A stretch of DNA of 64,000 nt from JAWCMQ01 sp039091255 (GTDB lineage: Archaea; Aenigmatarchaeota; Aenigmatarchaeia; GW2011-AR5; JACRAC01), in NCBI GenBank assembly GCA_039091255.1, contig JAWCMQ010000002.1:137180-201179 (forward strand), read 5' to 3'. The position numbers were made by a program, and so were the translations under genes. This document shows positions 23,182 to 31,067 of the stretch, one piece after another. Positions within the stretch are counted from its first letter, which is position 1. Each line of letters starts with the position of its first letter. The notes beneath the pieces are model-generated. The model made no database searches, was not told the origin of the DNA, and worked only from the letters and a program-made list of their open reading frames with translations.

Positions 23182-23202
23182 CACTAGACCACCGGCCCTG
23201 CG

Positions 23203-23270
23203 TTTTCTGCCAGCGCTTTCGTGAGACGAGTTCGCTTAGAGCGAACGAGTTCATCCCAGCAAAAGGGCTT
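23203..23270 (-). repeat. Family-1 element in the tRNA-Ser/tRNA-Val spacer
   Basis: AAGCCCTTTTGC...GAAAGCGCTGGCAGAAAA with an inner GAACTCGTTCGC/GCGAACTCGTC stem. It lies between two tRNA genes and interrupts neither. Confidence 0.75.
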
Positions 23271-23272
23271 AG

Positions 23273-23408
23273 CGCTGAGGGAGGGATTTGAACCCTCATG
23301 GGCTTGCGCCCGCCGCCTAACCGCAGGCTTTCCGCTGGCGCTTTTTGCTCTGCGCCAGGAAAAGGGCCATAGCAGAGCGGTGCCGTGACCTGGTTTGGCT
23401 ACCTCAGC
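23273..23408 (-). tRNA. tRNA-Ser(GCU) with a canonical intron
   Basis: Acceptor GCTGAGG/CCTCAGC, D-arm GCC..GGC, anticodon stem CCGCT/GGCGG with anticodon GCT, variable arm GGGC-GCAA-GCCC, discriminator G. Intron 23319-23369. Confidence 0.88.
23319..23369 (-). other. tRNA-Ser BHB intron (51 nt), family-1
   Basis: Central helix CTGC/GCGG, bulges TAT and TTA, anticodon stem outside: a canonical BHB. The body has GGCCCTTTT with AAAAGCGCCAGCGGAAAG. Confidence 0.88.
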
Positions 23409-23466
23409 AATATTTTCAACCCGCCATCACCGATTTGAAAGACGAGCTACTTGTCGTCCACTGAAA

Positions 23467-23479
23467 GATATATTTAAAG
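23467..23479 (-). promoter_or_regulatory. TATA box of the Ser-Val-Glu tRNA cluster
   Basis: CTTTAAATATATC on the minus strand, about 60 bases before tRNA-Ser. The three tRNAs are closely spaced and probably form one transcript. Confidence 0.55.
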
Positions 23480-23572
23480 TTTCTTATAGCTCTCGCACAA
23501 ACAATATATAGCTCGAGGGCATATCATTAATTGCCTTTGCAAGCATAAGGCATACGATTTGGAGGAGATAAG

Positions 23573-23866
23573 ATGGTAACAACATGCAACTATGCTGAAA
23601 CCGTTAAAAAGGATGTTTTCACAACGAGGGGATCCTACTGCGGCAAAATATCTGACCTAGACCTTGACTTGGAGAAGTTTCGAGTAAAATCCATTGTCGT
23701 GGATATCGTTAAAGGATCCTTCCTTGCTCCGGTAGTAAGAGAGAAGCGTGGTGTGATTGTGCCATTCTCGATGGTCCAGTCCATCGGTGACATTGTAATC
23801 ATAAAGCACATCACGCCGACTGTCGAGGAGCAGTCGCCCGCAGAGGCGGCGCCGCAGGCGGAATAG
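23573..23866 (+). CDS. PRC-barrel domain protein
   Basis: 97 residues. A strong GGAGGAGA ribosome-binding site precedes the ATG. The barrel spans VFTTRGSYCGKISDLDLDLE to RGVIVPFSMVQSIGDIVIIK, the usual pattern of small archaeal PRC-barrel proteins, which are thought to bind RNA or act as adaptors. The last 15 residues are an Ala/Glu/Pro tail. It has its own promoter and lies 58 bases before acdB. Confidence 0.85.
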   Translation: MVTTCNYAETVKKDVFTTRGSYCGKISDLDLDLEKFRVKSIVVDIVKGSFLAPVVREKRGVIVPFSMVQSIGDIVIIKHITPTVEEQSPAEAAPQAE

Positions 23867-23924
23867 CAGGGTAACTCGCGCAACGTCTTCTCTCGCTTTT
23901 ATTTTCAGATGCATTATTAGTCTC

Positions 23925-24548
23925 ATGTCTAAACTACAAGACAGCAAGGCATACGCCCTACTCAAGAAATACGGCATCCCCATTGCGCCTTTCGTCTTGG
24001 TCAAAAACGTCAGGCAGGCGCAAGCCGCAGCCGCCAAGCTGGGATACCCCATAGTTCTCAAAATCGACGCTGAAATAATCCACAAAGCCAAAGCCGGTTG
24101 TGTCAAAATCGTAAATAAGCCAGAAGAACTTGCCCGCGCCTATGATGAAGTAATCAAAAACGCGAAAAAGCAGACAAAAAAGATCGCAGGAATTATAATC
24201 CAGCCTCTTATCCGCGGCTCTGAGCTTATCGTCGGCGGCAAGCGCGACCCAAGCTTCGGGACAATCATCATGTTCGGCTCCGGCGGTGTGCTCGCAGACG
24301 TGCTCAAAGACGTCGCGTTCCGCGTTTTGCCCATTGACCGCTTTGAAGCCGAGATGATGATACAAGAAACGAAAGCGCCCGCAGCGATACCGGCCGTCGA
24401 AACCCAATCAAGGAAGGTCGCTGACGTCATACTGAAGGTCGCGCACCTTCTCGAAGCCAATCCAAAAATAACGGAGCTTGACATCAACCCGCTGTTTCTT
24501 ACCGCCAAAGGGCCCGTAGCTGCGGATGTGCGGATAATAGAGGCGTGA
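23925..24548 (+). CDS. acdB: ADP-forming acetyl-CoA synthetase, beta subunit
   Basis: 207 residues, an ATP-grasp domain of normal length for the split beta subunit. It converts acetyl-CoA, ADP and phosphate to acetate, CoA and ATP, the main energy step of acetate-forming archaea. Visible are the N-terminal YGIPIAPFVLVKN, the nucleotide site LGYPIVLKIDAEIIHKA, IIIQPLIRGSELIVGGKRD and ELDINPLFL near the end. Its alpha partner is at 27890, on the far side of the POR-like operon. Confidence 0.93.
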   Translation: MSKLQDSKAYALLKKYGIPIAPFVLVKNVRQAQAAAAKLGYPIVLKIDAEIIHKAKAGCVKIVNKPEELARAYDEVIKNAKKQTKKIAGIIIQPLIRGSELIVGGKRDPSFGTIIMFGSGGVLADVLKDVAFRVLPIDRFEAEMMIQETKAPAAIPAVETQSRKVADVILKVAHLLEANPKITELDINPLFLTAKGPVAADVRIIEA

Positions 24549-24569
24549 GCTAATCCGTCGTCATCTTTC

Positions 24570-24707
24570 CTATCTTGTTTGCCTTTTCAAGGCGCTGTTA
24601 ACGGCTGCCCAATCAAGGTTTGCAAAGAACGCCTTGATGTAATCCTTGCGCTTCGGTCCGTAATCGATAAAGTGCGCGTGCTCATAGACGTCCATCATTA
24701 GCCGCCG
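24570..24707 (-). pseudogene. sod: Remnant of Fe/Mn superoxide dismutase (C-terminal 45 residues)
   Basis: The minus strand reads LMMDVYEHAHFIDYGP, then KRKDYIKAFFANLDWAAVN, the C-terminal signature of iron/manganese superoxide dismutase with its metal-binding Asp and His (DVYEHA). An in-frame stop lies just upstream and nothing of the first 150 residues remains, so the gene is dead. It occupies a 340-base stretch between acdB and porG. Confidence 0.75.
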
Positions 24708-24886
24708 AAGCTAATAAAACATCCGCCAAGCCTCTTGGAAGTTAACCTACAACATTTGGCTAACCTACATTTAAGTCAGAAAACCCTCGGAAAATGTCAC
24801 CTTTATATCCATTCGTTGCGTAGAAATGGAGGTAGTATAACCTGGCATACGCCATATAAAATATATTTTGTAAAGTATACATCGGG

Positions 24887-25426
24887 GTGTACATGAACTT
24901 CCTTTTTGTTGGGCACACCGAGCAGGGCGTAGCTACCACTGCGCGGCTGATTGCACGCGCGGTGGTGGCGTCAGGCCTGAAAGCCCAGCTTTATTTGCCA
25001 GAGCCGGAGCGCCCCGGAGACGGCCGAAAAGCCTATCTCCGTCTTGCCAAACCTAAAGAAGAGCTTCTGGAGAAAGGCCCTATCTCAGCGCCCGATTTCG
25101 TCCTTGTCTTCGACGCCGGTATGGTAAAAGAGAAGGTAAAGGACCTAAAAGAGCGTTCTGTCATCATCGTCAATTCAAAAGAAAGATTCACGAGCCCCCT
25201 CCTTGCAAAGAAAAAGGTGAAAGTGCTGAGCATTGATGCCACAGGAATAGCGCTTTCTGCCACGGGCCGCCCGTTTCCGGCCGCGCCCATGGCGGGTGCG
25301 CTGTCGAAGGCGTTCCCGAAGCTGTCGCTAAAGGTGTTGCGGTCGGCTATAGAGGCTGAATTTTACGGCCATGTTGCAGAGCACCAATCTGCAGCCGAGC
25401 AGGGCTGCAAGATGGCGAAATGGTAA
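24887..25426 (+). CDS. porG: POR gamma-subunit-like protein (degenerate)
   Basis: 179 residues, GTG start (or ATG at 24893). Similar in order to the gamma subunit of pyruvate:ferredoxin oxidoreductase, which contacts CoA and the partner subunits: FLFVGHTEQGVATTARLIAR, APDFVLVFDAGMV and the closing PNT-like region GRPFPAAPMAGALS. The family's GRGGQG loop is GHTEQG here. It starts a tight operon with 25420, 25762, 26780, 27200 and 27890. Confidence 0.75.
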   Translation: MYMNFLFVGHTEQGVATTARLIARAVVASGLKAQLYLPEPERPGDGRKAYLRLAKPKEELLEKGPISAPDFVLVFDAGMVKEKVKDLKERSVIIVNSKERFTSPLLAKKKVKVLSIDATGIALSATGRPFPAAPMAGALSKAFPKLSLKVLRSAIEAEFYGHVAEHQSAAEQGCKMAKW

Positions 25427-25719
25427 TCTTGATGGACCTGCTGCGCGCAGGAGAGAAATTCGTGGTAAGAATGAAATCCGAATCAGAAATCAAGCCGAAG
25501 CTTGAAGCCCAAGTGGCTGCAGCGCCAGTCTTCTGGCGCGCCGTAAAGCCTGTGGCAGACCCAAAAATTCCAGCGGATCGCGCCTGCGCACTGTTCTGCC
25601 CGCACGGAGCAATCGCTTGGGCTGACGGGCGCGTGAAAATAGATTACAGCCGCTGCGACGGCTGCCTAATATGCTTGCGCGAATGCCATTCGGGCGCAAT
25701 CAAGGAAGTCCGAGAATAG
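25420..25719 (+). CDS. porD: POR delta-subunit-like ferredoxin with one cluster
   Basis: 99 residues, overlapping porG by seven bases. The delta subunit normally carries two [4Fe-4S] clusters (eight Cys). Here the first motif is reduced to RACALFCPHGAI, lacking its first two Cys, while CDGCLICLRECHSGAI is complete. By the usual ligand scheme this leaves one full cluster. It would pass electrons from the beta subunit to ferredoxin. Confidence 0.8.
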   Translation: MVILMDLLRAGEKFVVRMKSESEIKPKLEAQVAAAPVFWRAVKPVADPKIPADRACALFCPHGAIAWADGRVKIDYSRCDGCLICLRECHSGAIKEVRE

Positions 25720-25761
25720 GAATAGCTCGCCGAAAGGTGTGTTATGCGTCATGGTGGAAAA

Positions 25762-26742
25762 ATGGAACTCTTAAGCGGTCCCCAGGCAGTCGCTCACGCA
25801 GCTCGGGCTGCTGGAGTAGGCTGCGTAATCGGGCACGACGCCGTCAGCAAAGCCGCCCGAGCGCTAAAAGGCGAGACATGGGCGTCTGAGCTCCTCGACC
25901 TTCATGGCGACTCGGCCACCAGCGCGGCCGCAGCCCGCACGCTAGCTGGCCAGCGCTGCCTTGTCGAAAACGCCCAAAGCACGAAGCCTCTCGCGCTTGC
26001 TCGTCTGCCCGTCGTTTGCACGTCGCCAGAGCCCAAGAACTGGTCGATTGTGCTTGCGCCGGCGAACGCTCAGGAAGCGCTTGACGATGCTATCCTTGCA
26101 TATGCGTTGGCTGAGAAGTCGCTCTTGCCGGCGACTGTGGTGATTGACAAGCTCTTGGTGGAAACGTCTGAGACGGTGGAGATTCCTCCGGAAAAGGCTG
26201 TGAAAAGCTTCCTCGGCGCGCTCAGCCTGGACAAGCAGCATGCTCGATTTGCCCGCTACGACCTTGAAGGTTGCGCGCTGGCGCAGAGGGCGATGGACGC
26301 TGCAAAGGCGACCATTCCGAAGCTCTCGCAGGAATGGAAGAAGCGCTTCCGCAGGACGCTCGAGCCGTTCGAGGCGTTCATGGTTGAAGATGCAGAACTC
26401 GCATTCGTGACATACGGATCGTGTAGCAGCAATGCCCGCCTTGCCGTGCAAGCGCTGCGTCAGCAGGGCGAGAAAGTCGGCCTGTTGCGGCTGCATGTGC
26501 TGCGCCCGTGGCCAGAAGCCGAATTGCACGCGGTTCTTCAGAATGTTAGTCGTCTTGCCGTGGTGGATGGCCAAATTTCATTTGGAACATGGTCAAAGTT
26601 GTACCAGGGTATAAAGACGTGGCATGCAGGCTTCGCTTCAGACTTCATAGCCAGCGACGTGCTTACAGCGCAAGATTTCATAGACATTGCTCACCGCCTT
26701 CGCGCCGCTTCGGCGCCGGAGCGCGTGTGGATGGTACGATGA
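25762..26742 (+). CDS. porA: POR alpha-subunit-like protein (degenerate)
   Basis: About 326 residues, shorter than the usual 380-400. The start at 25762 (MELLSGPQAVAHAARAAGVG) matches the family start. The expected YPITPS and following E-H and T-S-S-x-G motifs that face the thiamine cofactor are absent (IGHDAVSKAARALKG and ENAQSTKPLAL occupy the region). The C-terminal domain is recognisable (VEDAELAFVTYGSCSSNARLA, LLRLHVLRPWPEAEL). Confidence 0.7.
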   Translation: MELLSGPQAVAHAARAAGVGCVIGHDAVSKAARALKGETWASELLDLHGDSATSAAAARTLAGQRCLVENAQSTKPLALARLPVVCTSPEPKNWSIVLAPANAQEALDDAILAYALAEKSLLPATVVIDKLLVETSETVEIPPEKAVKSFLGALSLDKQHARFARYDLEGCALAQRAMDAAKATIPKLSQEWKKRFRRTLEPFEAFMVEDAELAFVTYGSCSSNARLAVQALRQQGEKVGLLRLHVLRPWPEAELHAVLQNVSRLAVVDGQISFGTWSKLYQGIKTWHAGFASDFIASDVLTAQDFIDIAHRLRAASAPERVWMVR

Positions 26743-26779
26743 CGAAACCCAAGCAACGGGCTGAGCTATAGGCGTCAAA

Positions 26780-27190
26780 ATGCAATTCCGTGCAGGCCGG
26801 GAGGCCTATGAAGAAAAATACAAGCGTGCGCTTGAGCTGCACAAAACCGGAAAAAGCATAGCGGGCATCGCTGCAGAGCTTGGTGTCTCATATTCGGCAG
26901 CTTATCACTGGATAAAGGGTTTGAGAAAGCCTGAAGCGGGAAACCTTCGGAAATTCGAGGCGTTTTTGCGCGAGCATGGCCCAACGCCAGCCGCAAACGT
27001 CAAGGAAACTTTCCCAAAGCACAACGAGCTGTATCACACGGCTGCCGCACGTAGCGGCACTATACGCCGTCACGTGCTGAGTAACCCGCGGGCTTTCGGC
27101 GAGCTCGCGACGTGGTACTACCTCGCCGGACAGGAAGCCGAATTGAAAGCGAGGATAAAAGTGCTGTTAGAGACATTGTCGAAGAAATAG
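26780..27190 (+). CDS. Helix-turn-helix protein inside the POR-like operon
   Basis: 136 residues. The N-terminal half is a clear HTH: YKRALELHKTGKSIAGIAAE, then LGVSYSAAYHWIKGLRKP as recognition helix. The second half (ETFPKHNELYHTAAARSGTI) looks like a winged domain. It lies between porA and porB with short spacers, suggesting an operon regulator. Family not recognised beyond HTH. Confidence 0.65.
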   Translation: MQFRAGREAYEEKYKRALELHKTGKSIAGIAAELGVSYSAAYHWIKGLRKPEAGNLRKFEAFLREHGPTPAANVKETFPKHNELYHTAAARSGTIRRHVLSNPRAFGELATWYYLAGQEAELKARIKVLLETLSKK

Positions 27191-27199
27191 GGTGAAAAA

Positions 27200-27871
27200 A
27201 TGCATCAGGGGTGTGGACTTCAGCTTGCGTACAAGATAATAAAAGACTCGGGCATTTTGTCTGCGCCAAAGGAGACGGAAAAGCTCGGCAAAGCCAGACC
27301 TGCCCAACTGTTCATCTCGCCAATTGTAGCGCAGCATGTGCTCGAATCGGTGAATTACGTTCAGCTCCCAGATCCGGCAGCCGCGCCGTCGGGAAGCATC
27401 GCTATGTCGGACGACCTGACAGCGCGTGAGCATATGTCGTCTTTTGCCCAAGCAAAAGATCTCCTGTTTGTCTGCGTGAATGTCTCAGGGAAGCCAGGCC
27501 TGGCAAAGCGCTTCGGCATAGGCGCTTGGTCGGCAACTGCGAGCCTAGCGTTTTACGATGACCTCGTCGCCAAATTGCAGAAAGCCGCAAAGCAGACTGG
27601 CCTCAGGTTCGTAGAGATATTGACGCCATGCCCGAAACTCTGGCGCTCGGAACCTGCCAACACCGTTGAAATAGCCCGCCAAGCCGTTGAAACCGGCCTT
27701 TGGCCGCTTTACGAGCTTGACCATGGTCGTTTCACGCTCAGCTATAAGCCGCCGAAACTTGCGGCCGCTGATGCTTTCGCCAGCTTACAGAAGCTAATAG
27801 TCCCCGATCGTGTGGTGCTCGAAAAATCGTGGCGCTTGATGACGCTCGGCAAGCCATTCGAAGCAGAGTGA
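27200..27871 (+). CDS. porB: POR beta-subunit-like protein lacking the TPP motif
   Basis: 223 residues against the usual 290-330. The start MHQGCGLQLAYKIIK corresponds to the family's H-x-x-C-x-G-C-G but has one Cys. The thiamine-binding G-D-G motif is absent; the span reads PSGSIAMSDDLTAREHMSSF instead. The C-terminal part is well kept (EILTPCPKLWRSEPANTVEI, ETGLWPLYELDHGRF). It looks like a beta subunit that has lost its cofactor site. ADP-forming acetyl-CoA synthetase alpha follows 18 bases later. Confidence 0.75.
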   Translation: MHQGCGLQLAYKIIKDSGILSAPKETEKLGKARPAQLFISPIVAQHVLESVNYVQLPDPAAAPSGSIAMSDDLTAREHMSSFAQAKDLLFVCVNVSGKPGLAKRFGIGAWSATASLAFYDDLVAKLQKAAKQTGLRFVEILTPCPKLWRSEPANTVEIARQAVETGLWPLYELDHGRFTLSYKPPKLAAADAFASLQKLIVPDRVVLEKSWRLMTLGKPFEAE

Positions 27872-27889
27872 TCTGCGCTTCAGCCGCTC

Positions 27890-29257
27890 ATGCTTATGCC
27901 ATCTGACCTCTCGGCTTTTTTCTCCCCCAAGACAGTGGCAGTGGTCGGCGTCAGCCGCTCGCCGAAGAAAATCGGACGCATCGTTTTTGATAATCTGACT
28001 AGCCGCGAAGCGGCGAGCTATTCGTTCAAAGCCTACGCTGTCAACCCAGAAACCGATGAAATCGACGGCCATCCGTGCTATCCACGCGTTTCAGCAATAA
28101 AAGACAAAATAGACCTTGCTGTTATAGCAATTCCAGCCAAAGCTGTGCCAGCGGCGATAGCCGATTGCGCAAAGGCTAACACAAAAGCTGCGATAATTCT
28201 TACAGCCGGCTTCTCAGAAGTCGGCAATGCAGCCGGCGAGCGGGCTATTATGCGCGCAAAGAAGCGCATGCGCATCCTTGGGCCTAACACGATGGGCTGC
28301 TACGATGCGCATTCTGGAATTGATACCATCTTCAACCCGCGCCACAGGCAAGCCCGTCCAGTTCCTGGCAAAATCGCTTTCATCAGCCAATCAGGAGCGC
28401 TAGGCGCAGCCGTTCTGGACTGGTGCGCTGCGGAGCGCATCGGCATATCCAAGTTTATCTCGATCGGCAATCGCATCGACGTCGACGAAATAGAGCTTCT
28501 GCAGCATCTCGCAAAAGACAAGCAGACGGCGGCTATCGCGCTATACCTCGAAGGCACGAAGCGTGGACCTGAGCTGATAGATGCGCTAAAGTCTGTCGGC
28601 AAGCGAAAGCCCATCGTTGTGCTAAAAGCTGGTCGCACGTTGGCTGGAGCGCGAGCCGTCTTCTCGCACACCGCGAGCTTAGCAGGCGAGCCGGAAGTCT
28701 GGCGGGGCGCACTCAGGCAGGCGCGTGCGCTCGAAGCCCGAGGTCTCGAAGAACTTTTCGACATGGTTAAGGCGCTCTCGGAGCAGCCCGTGCCGAAGGG
28801 GCCGCAAATCGCCATCGTGACAAACGGCGGCGGCATCGGTGTGTTGTGCGCAGATGAGGTCGTAGAGCAAGGCCTGCAGCTTGCTCAGCCTGCAAAGGCA
28901 ACTCTAGCAAAAATCAAACAAACAATACCGCAATATGCTGCCATAGGGAATCCGCTCGACTTGACGGCCGACTCTACGCCAGAGATGTACAAAGCAGCCT
29001 TAGAGGCTCTGCTCAGCGACAAGACCGTTGATGCAGCGCTGATAATAGTGCTCTTCCAAGTCCCATCTATGGAACCATCGATAGTCGACATCCTCAAAGA
29101 TGCTCAACGTTTCAAAAAGCCGCTGGTTGTATGCGCCACAGGCGGTGAGTTTACCGCGATGAACAGACGGCTTCTGGAAAAGGCCGGAATACCGACTTAT
29201 CCAAGCCCAGACCGTGCAGTTCGGGCGCTTGCAGCGCTCGTGCAGTACGGAAAGTAA
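27890..29257 (+). CDS. acdA: ADP-forming acetyl-CoA synthetase, alpha subunit
   Basis: 455 residues, normal length. CoA-binding Rossmann domain (FFSPKTVAVVGVSRSPKKIG), ligase domain with ILGPNTMGCYD, and the phosphorylated His in VFSHTASLAGEPEVW, so it should be active with acdB. Residues about 35-44 (LTSREAASYS) are encoded by a palindrome (27991-28022) of the second repeat family, inserted in frame before the conserved AYAVNPETDEI. Last gene of the POR-like operon; its 3' end overlaps the convergent CBS gene by 61 bases. Confidence 0.93.
   Translation: MLMPSDLSAFFSPKTVAVVGVSRSPKKIGRIVFDNLTSREAASYSFKAYAVNPETDEIDGHPCYPRVSAIKDKIDLAVIAIPAKAVPAAIADCAKANTKAAIILTAGFSEVGNAAGERAIMRAKKRMRILGPNTMGCYDAHSGIDTIFNPRHRQARPVPGKIAFISQSGALGAAVLDWCAAERIGISKFISIGNRIDVDEIELLQHLAKDKQTAAIALYLEGTKRGPELIDALKSVGKRKPIVVLKAGRTLAGARAVFSHTASLAGEPEVWRGALRQARALEARGLEELFDMVKALSEQPVPKGPQIAIVTNGGGIGVLCADEVVEQGLQLAQPAKATLAKIKQTIPQYAAIGNPLDLTADSTPEMYKAALEALLSDKTVDAALIIVLFQVPSMEPSIVDILKDAQRFKKPLVVCATGGEFTAMNRRLLEKAGIPTYPSPDRAVRALAALVQYGK
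27991..28022 (+). repeat. Family-2 palindrome inside acdA
   Basis: TAATCTGACTAGCCGC-GAA-GCGGCGAGCTATT: the TAA/GAA-loop/GCTATT layout of the rRNA-spacer palindromes. In frame, no stop codon. Confidence 0.6.
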
Positions 29258-29808
29258 GAAATCAAGTCCGATTTTGTAATCAGGCCTTTCATGCGACCTC
29301 TGTCCGCAACTAGCACAATGGGGAAATATCGCAACAGGCTTGCAACGGCTTCCGCGCTGGTCGTCTCAGATACAATCGGTGGGCAATCACCCATGACCTG
29401 CGTTACATCTAGCTCTCGTATGTCATGCTCCGCCATCTTTTCGAGAAGTGACCCCTCTGTGACAATGCCAACAGGCCGACCACGCCGCAGCACAGGCAGC
29501 TGGGATATTCCGTGCTTTTTCATTTGTCGTATTACGGAAGACGCCTTCTGGCCGGGTTCGGCCCAAATTATGCGCCTATTCATGATGTCGCGCGCCTTCG
29601 CATCAGATTGCTTAGCGAGCCTGTCTAGCGCATCGAATATCCTCTTTGCATTGGTATAGCTTGGATCAACTTTTCCGGACTCTATTTTTGCAATCAGCGA
29701 TTGGCTAACGCAAGCAGCTCGCGCCAATCCTGCCTGCGTAAGTCCAAGCTGTCTGCGTATCTTCCCTATCTCGCTTATCTCCATAAGCATGTGGCGCACC
29801 ATATTCAA
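29197..29808 (-). CDS. XRE-type HTH plus CBS-pair regulator
   Basis: 203 residues. The HTH is at IGKIRRQLGLTQAGLARAAC and VSQSLIAKIESGKVDPSY, followed by a pair of CBS motifs (DIMNRRIIWAEPGQKASSVI; VTQVMGDCPPIVSETTSAEA) that probably bind an adenine nucleotide. This architecture is common in archaeal regulators. Several Met codons at the start leave the exact N-terminus open (29808, 29799 or later). It is divergent from metK, which it may control. Confidence 0.88.
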   Translation of the reverse strand: MNMVRHMLMEISEIGKIRRQLGLTQAGLARAACVSQSLIAKIESGKVDPSYTNAKRIFDALDRLAKQSDAKARDIMNRRIIWAEPGQKASSVIRQMKKHGISQLPVLRRGRPVGIVTEGSLLEKMAEHDIRELDVTQVMGDCPPIVSETTSAEAVASLLRYFPIVLVADRGRMKGLITKSDLISYFPYCTSAASARTARSGLG

Positions 29809-29868
29809 ATAGGAATAATTTTGTCAGAAGAATATTAAAGATGAGAAACCAAACAAAACTAGGTTGCA

Positions 29869-31041
29869 ATGACAAAAAGAAACGGTAACTATTTGTTCAC
29901 CTCAGAGTCTGTGACCGAAGGCCACCCAGACAAAATTTGTGATCAGATTAGCGACGCAATCCTCGACGCCATGTACGCCAAAGACCCTTATTCCCGCGTA
30001 GCCGTCGAAACGCTCGTAACAACAGGCCTTTGCATAGTCGCAGGCGAGGTTACGACATCGTGCTACATTGACATCCAAGACACGATTCGCAAGACCATTC
30101 GCGACATCGGCTACACCAGCGACGTGCTCGGCTTCGATTTCGACTCATGTGGAGTGCTTGTGGCAATTCACGAGCAATCGCCCGACATAGCGCAAGCCGT
30201 TATCAAACATGCAGACCACGAAGACCTTGGCGCAGGCGATCAAGGCCTGATGTTCGGTTATGCCTGCAACGAGACGCCAGAGCTCATGCCGCTACCCATA
30301 TCGCTTGCGCACAAGCTTTGCATGCGCCTAGCTGAGCTGCGCAAAAGCGGAGAAATAAAGTGGCTGCGACCTGATGGCAAGTCTCAAGTGACCGTCGAAT
30401 ATGAGAACGGCAGACCGAAGCGCGTGCATACTGTAGTTGTCAGCACGCAGCACGATCCTGGCGTTACAAACGAACAAATCCGCACAGAAATCATAGAAAA
30501 GGTCATCGAGCCTGTATGCGGGCGCTGGATCGACGAGCGCACAATTTTTCATATAAACCCCTCAGGCCGCTTCGTGCTAGGAGGTCCTGCAGGCGACACT
30601 GGCGTCACTGGACGAAAAATAATCGTTGACACCTATGGCGGTATGGGCAGCCACGGCGGTGGCGCCTTTTCCGGCAAAGACCCTACCAAAGTCGACCGTT
30701 CGGCATCTTACATGGCACGCCATGTAGCAAAGAACATCGTTGCAGCAGGATTGGCAGAAGAGTGTGAAGTTCAACTTTCCTATGCAATCGGCATCGCCGA
30801 ACCCGTATCGGTTCTTGTGAACACTTTCGGCACCGGCAAGCTGCCAGACGAAAAGCTGGCTGAGCTCGTTCGCAAAGTCTTCCCGCTGAAACCCGCACAG
30901 ATAATCAGGTACCTGAATCTTCGCAGACCTATATACAGGAAGACTGCAGCTTACGGCCACTTCGGCCGCGAAGACCCCGATTTCACATGGGAAACCACAA
31001 ACAAAGTTGAGGAGCTTAGGCAAGCAATCCAATCGTTTTAA
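29869..31041 (+). CDS. metK: S-adenosylmethionine synthetase, bacterial type
   Basis: 390 residues. It makes S-adenosylmethionine from methionine and ATP. Signatures: FTSESVTEGHPDKICDQISD, GAGDQGLMFGYA, and the GGGAFSGKDPTKVDRS loop. Most archaea use the distinct, more diverged archaeal form; this one is clearly of the bacterial/eukaryotic class, so the gene was probably acquired from bacteria. Promoter and HTH-CBS regulator lie immediately upstream on the other strand. Confidence 0.95.
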   Translation: MTKRNGNYLFTSESVTEGHPDKICDQISDAILDAMYAKDPYSRVAVETLVTTGLCIVAGEVTTSCYIDIQDTIRKTIRDIGYTSDVLGFDFDSCGVLVAIHEQSPDIAQAVIKHADHEDLGAGDQGLMFGYACNETPELMPLPISLAHKLCMRLAELRKSGEIKWLRPDGKSQVTVEYENGRPKRVHTVVVSTQHDPGVTNEQIRTEIIEKVIEPVCGRWIDERTIFHINPSGRFVLGGPAGDTGVTGRKIIVDTYGGMGSHGGGAFSGKDPTKVDRSASYMARHVAKNIVAAGLAEECEVQLSYAIGIAEPVSVLVNTFGTGKLPDEKLAELVRKVFPLKPAQIIRYLNLRRPIYRKTAAYGHFGREDPDFTWETTNKVEELRQAIQSF

Positions 31042-31067
31042 TATCTTTCTTCTGCTTTCTACGGCTT

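Larger units (their letters stand above)
22971..23198 (-). tRNA. tRNA-Val(UAC) with two introns
   Basis: Acceptor GGGCCGG/CCGGCCC, anticodon arm CCTGC-CTTACA..A-GCAGG giving TAC, T-arm GGCAG-TTCGATT-CTGCC, discriminator A. Introns at 23007-23047 (canonical) and 23068-23181 (D-loop). Confidence 0.88.

Noticed and set aside
23203..23270. Intrinsic terminator in the tRNA spacer
   Set aside because: The hairpin matches the intron family in detail, and archaeal termination does not need such a structure.
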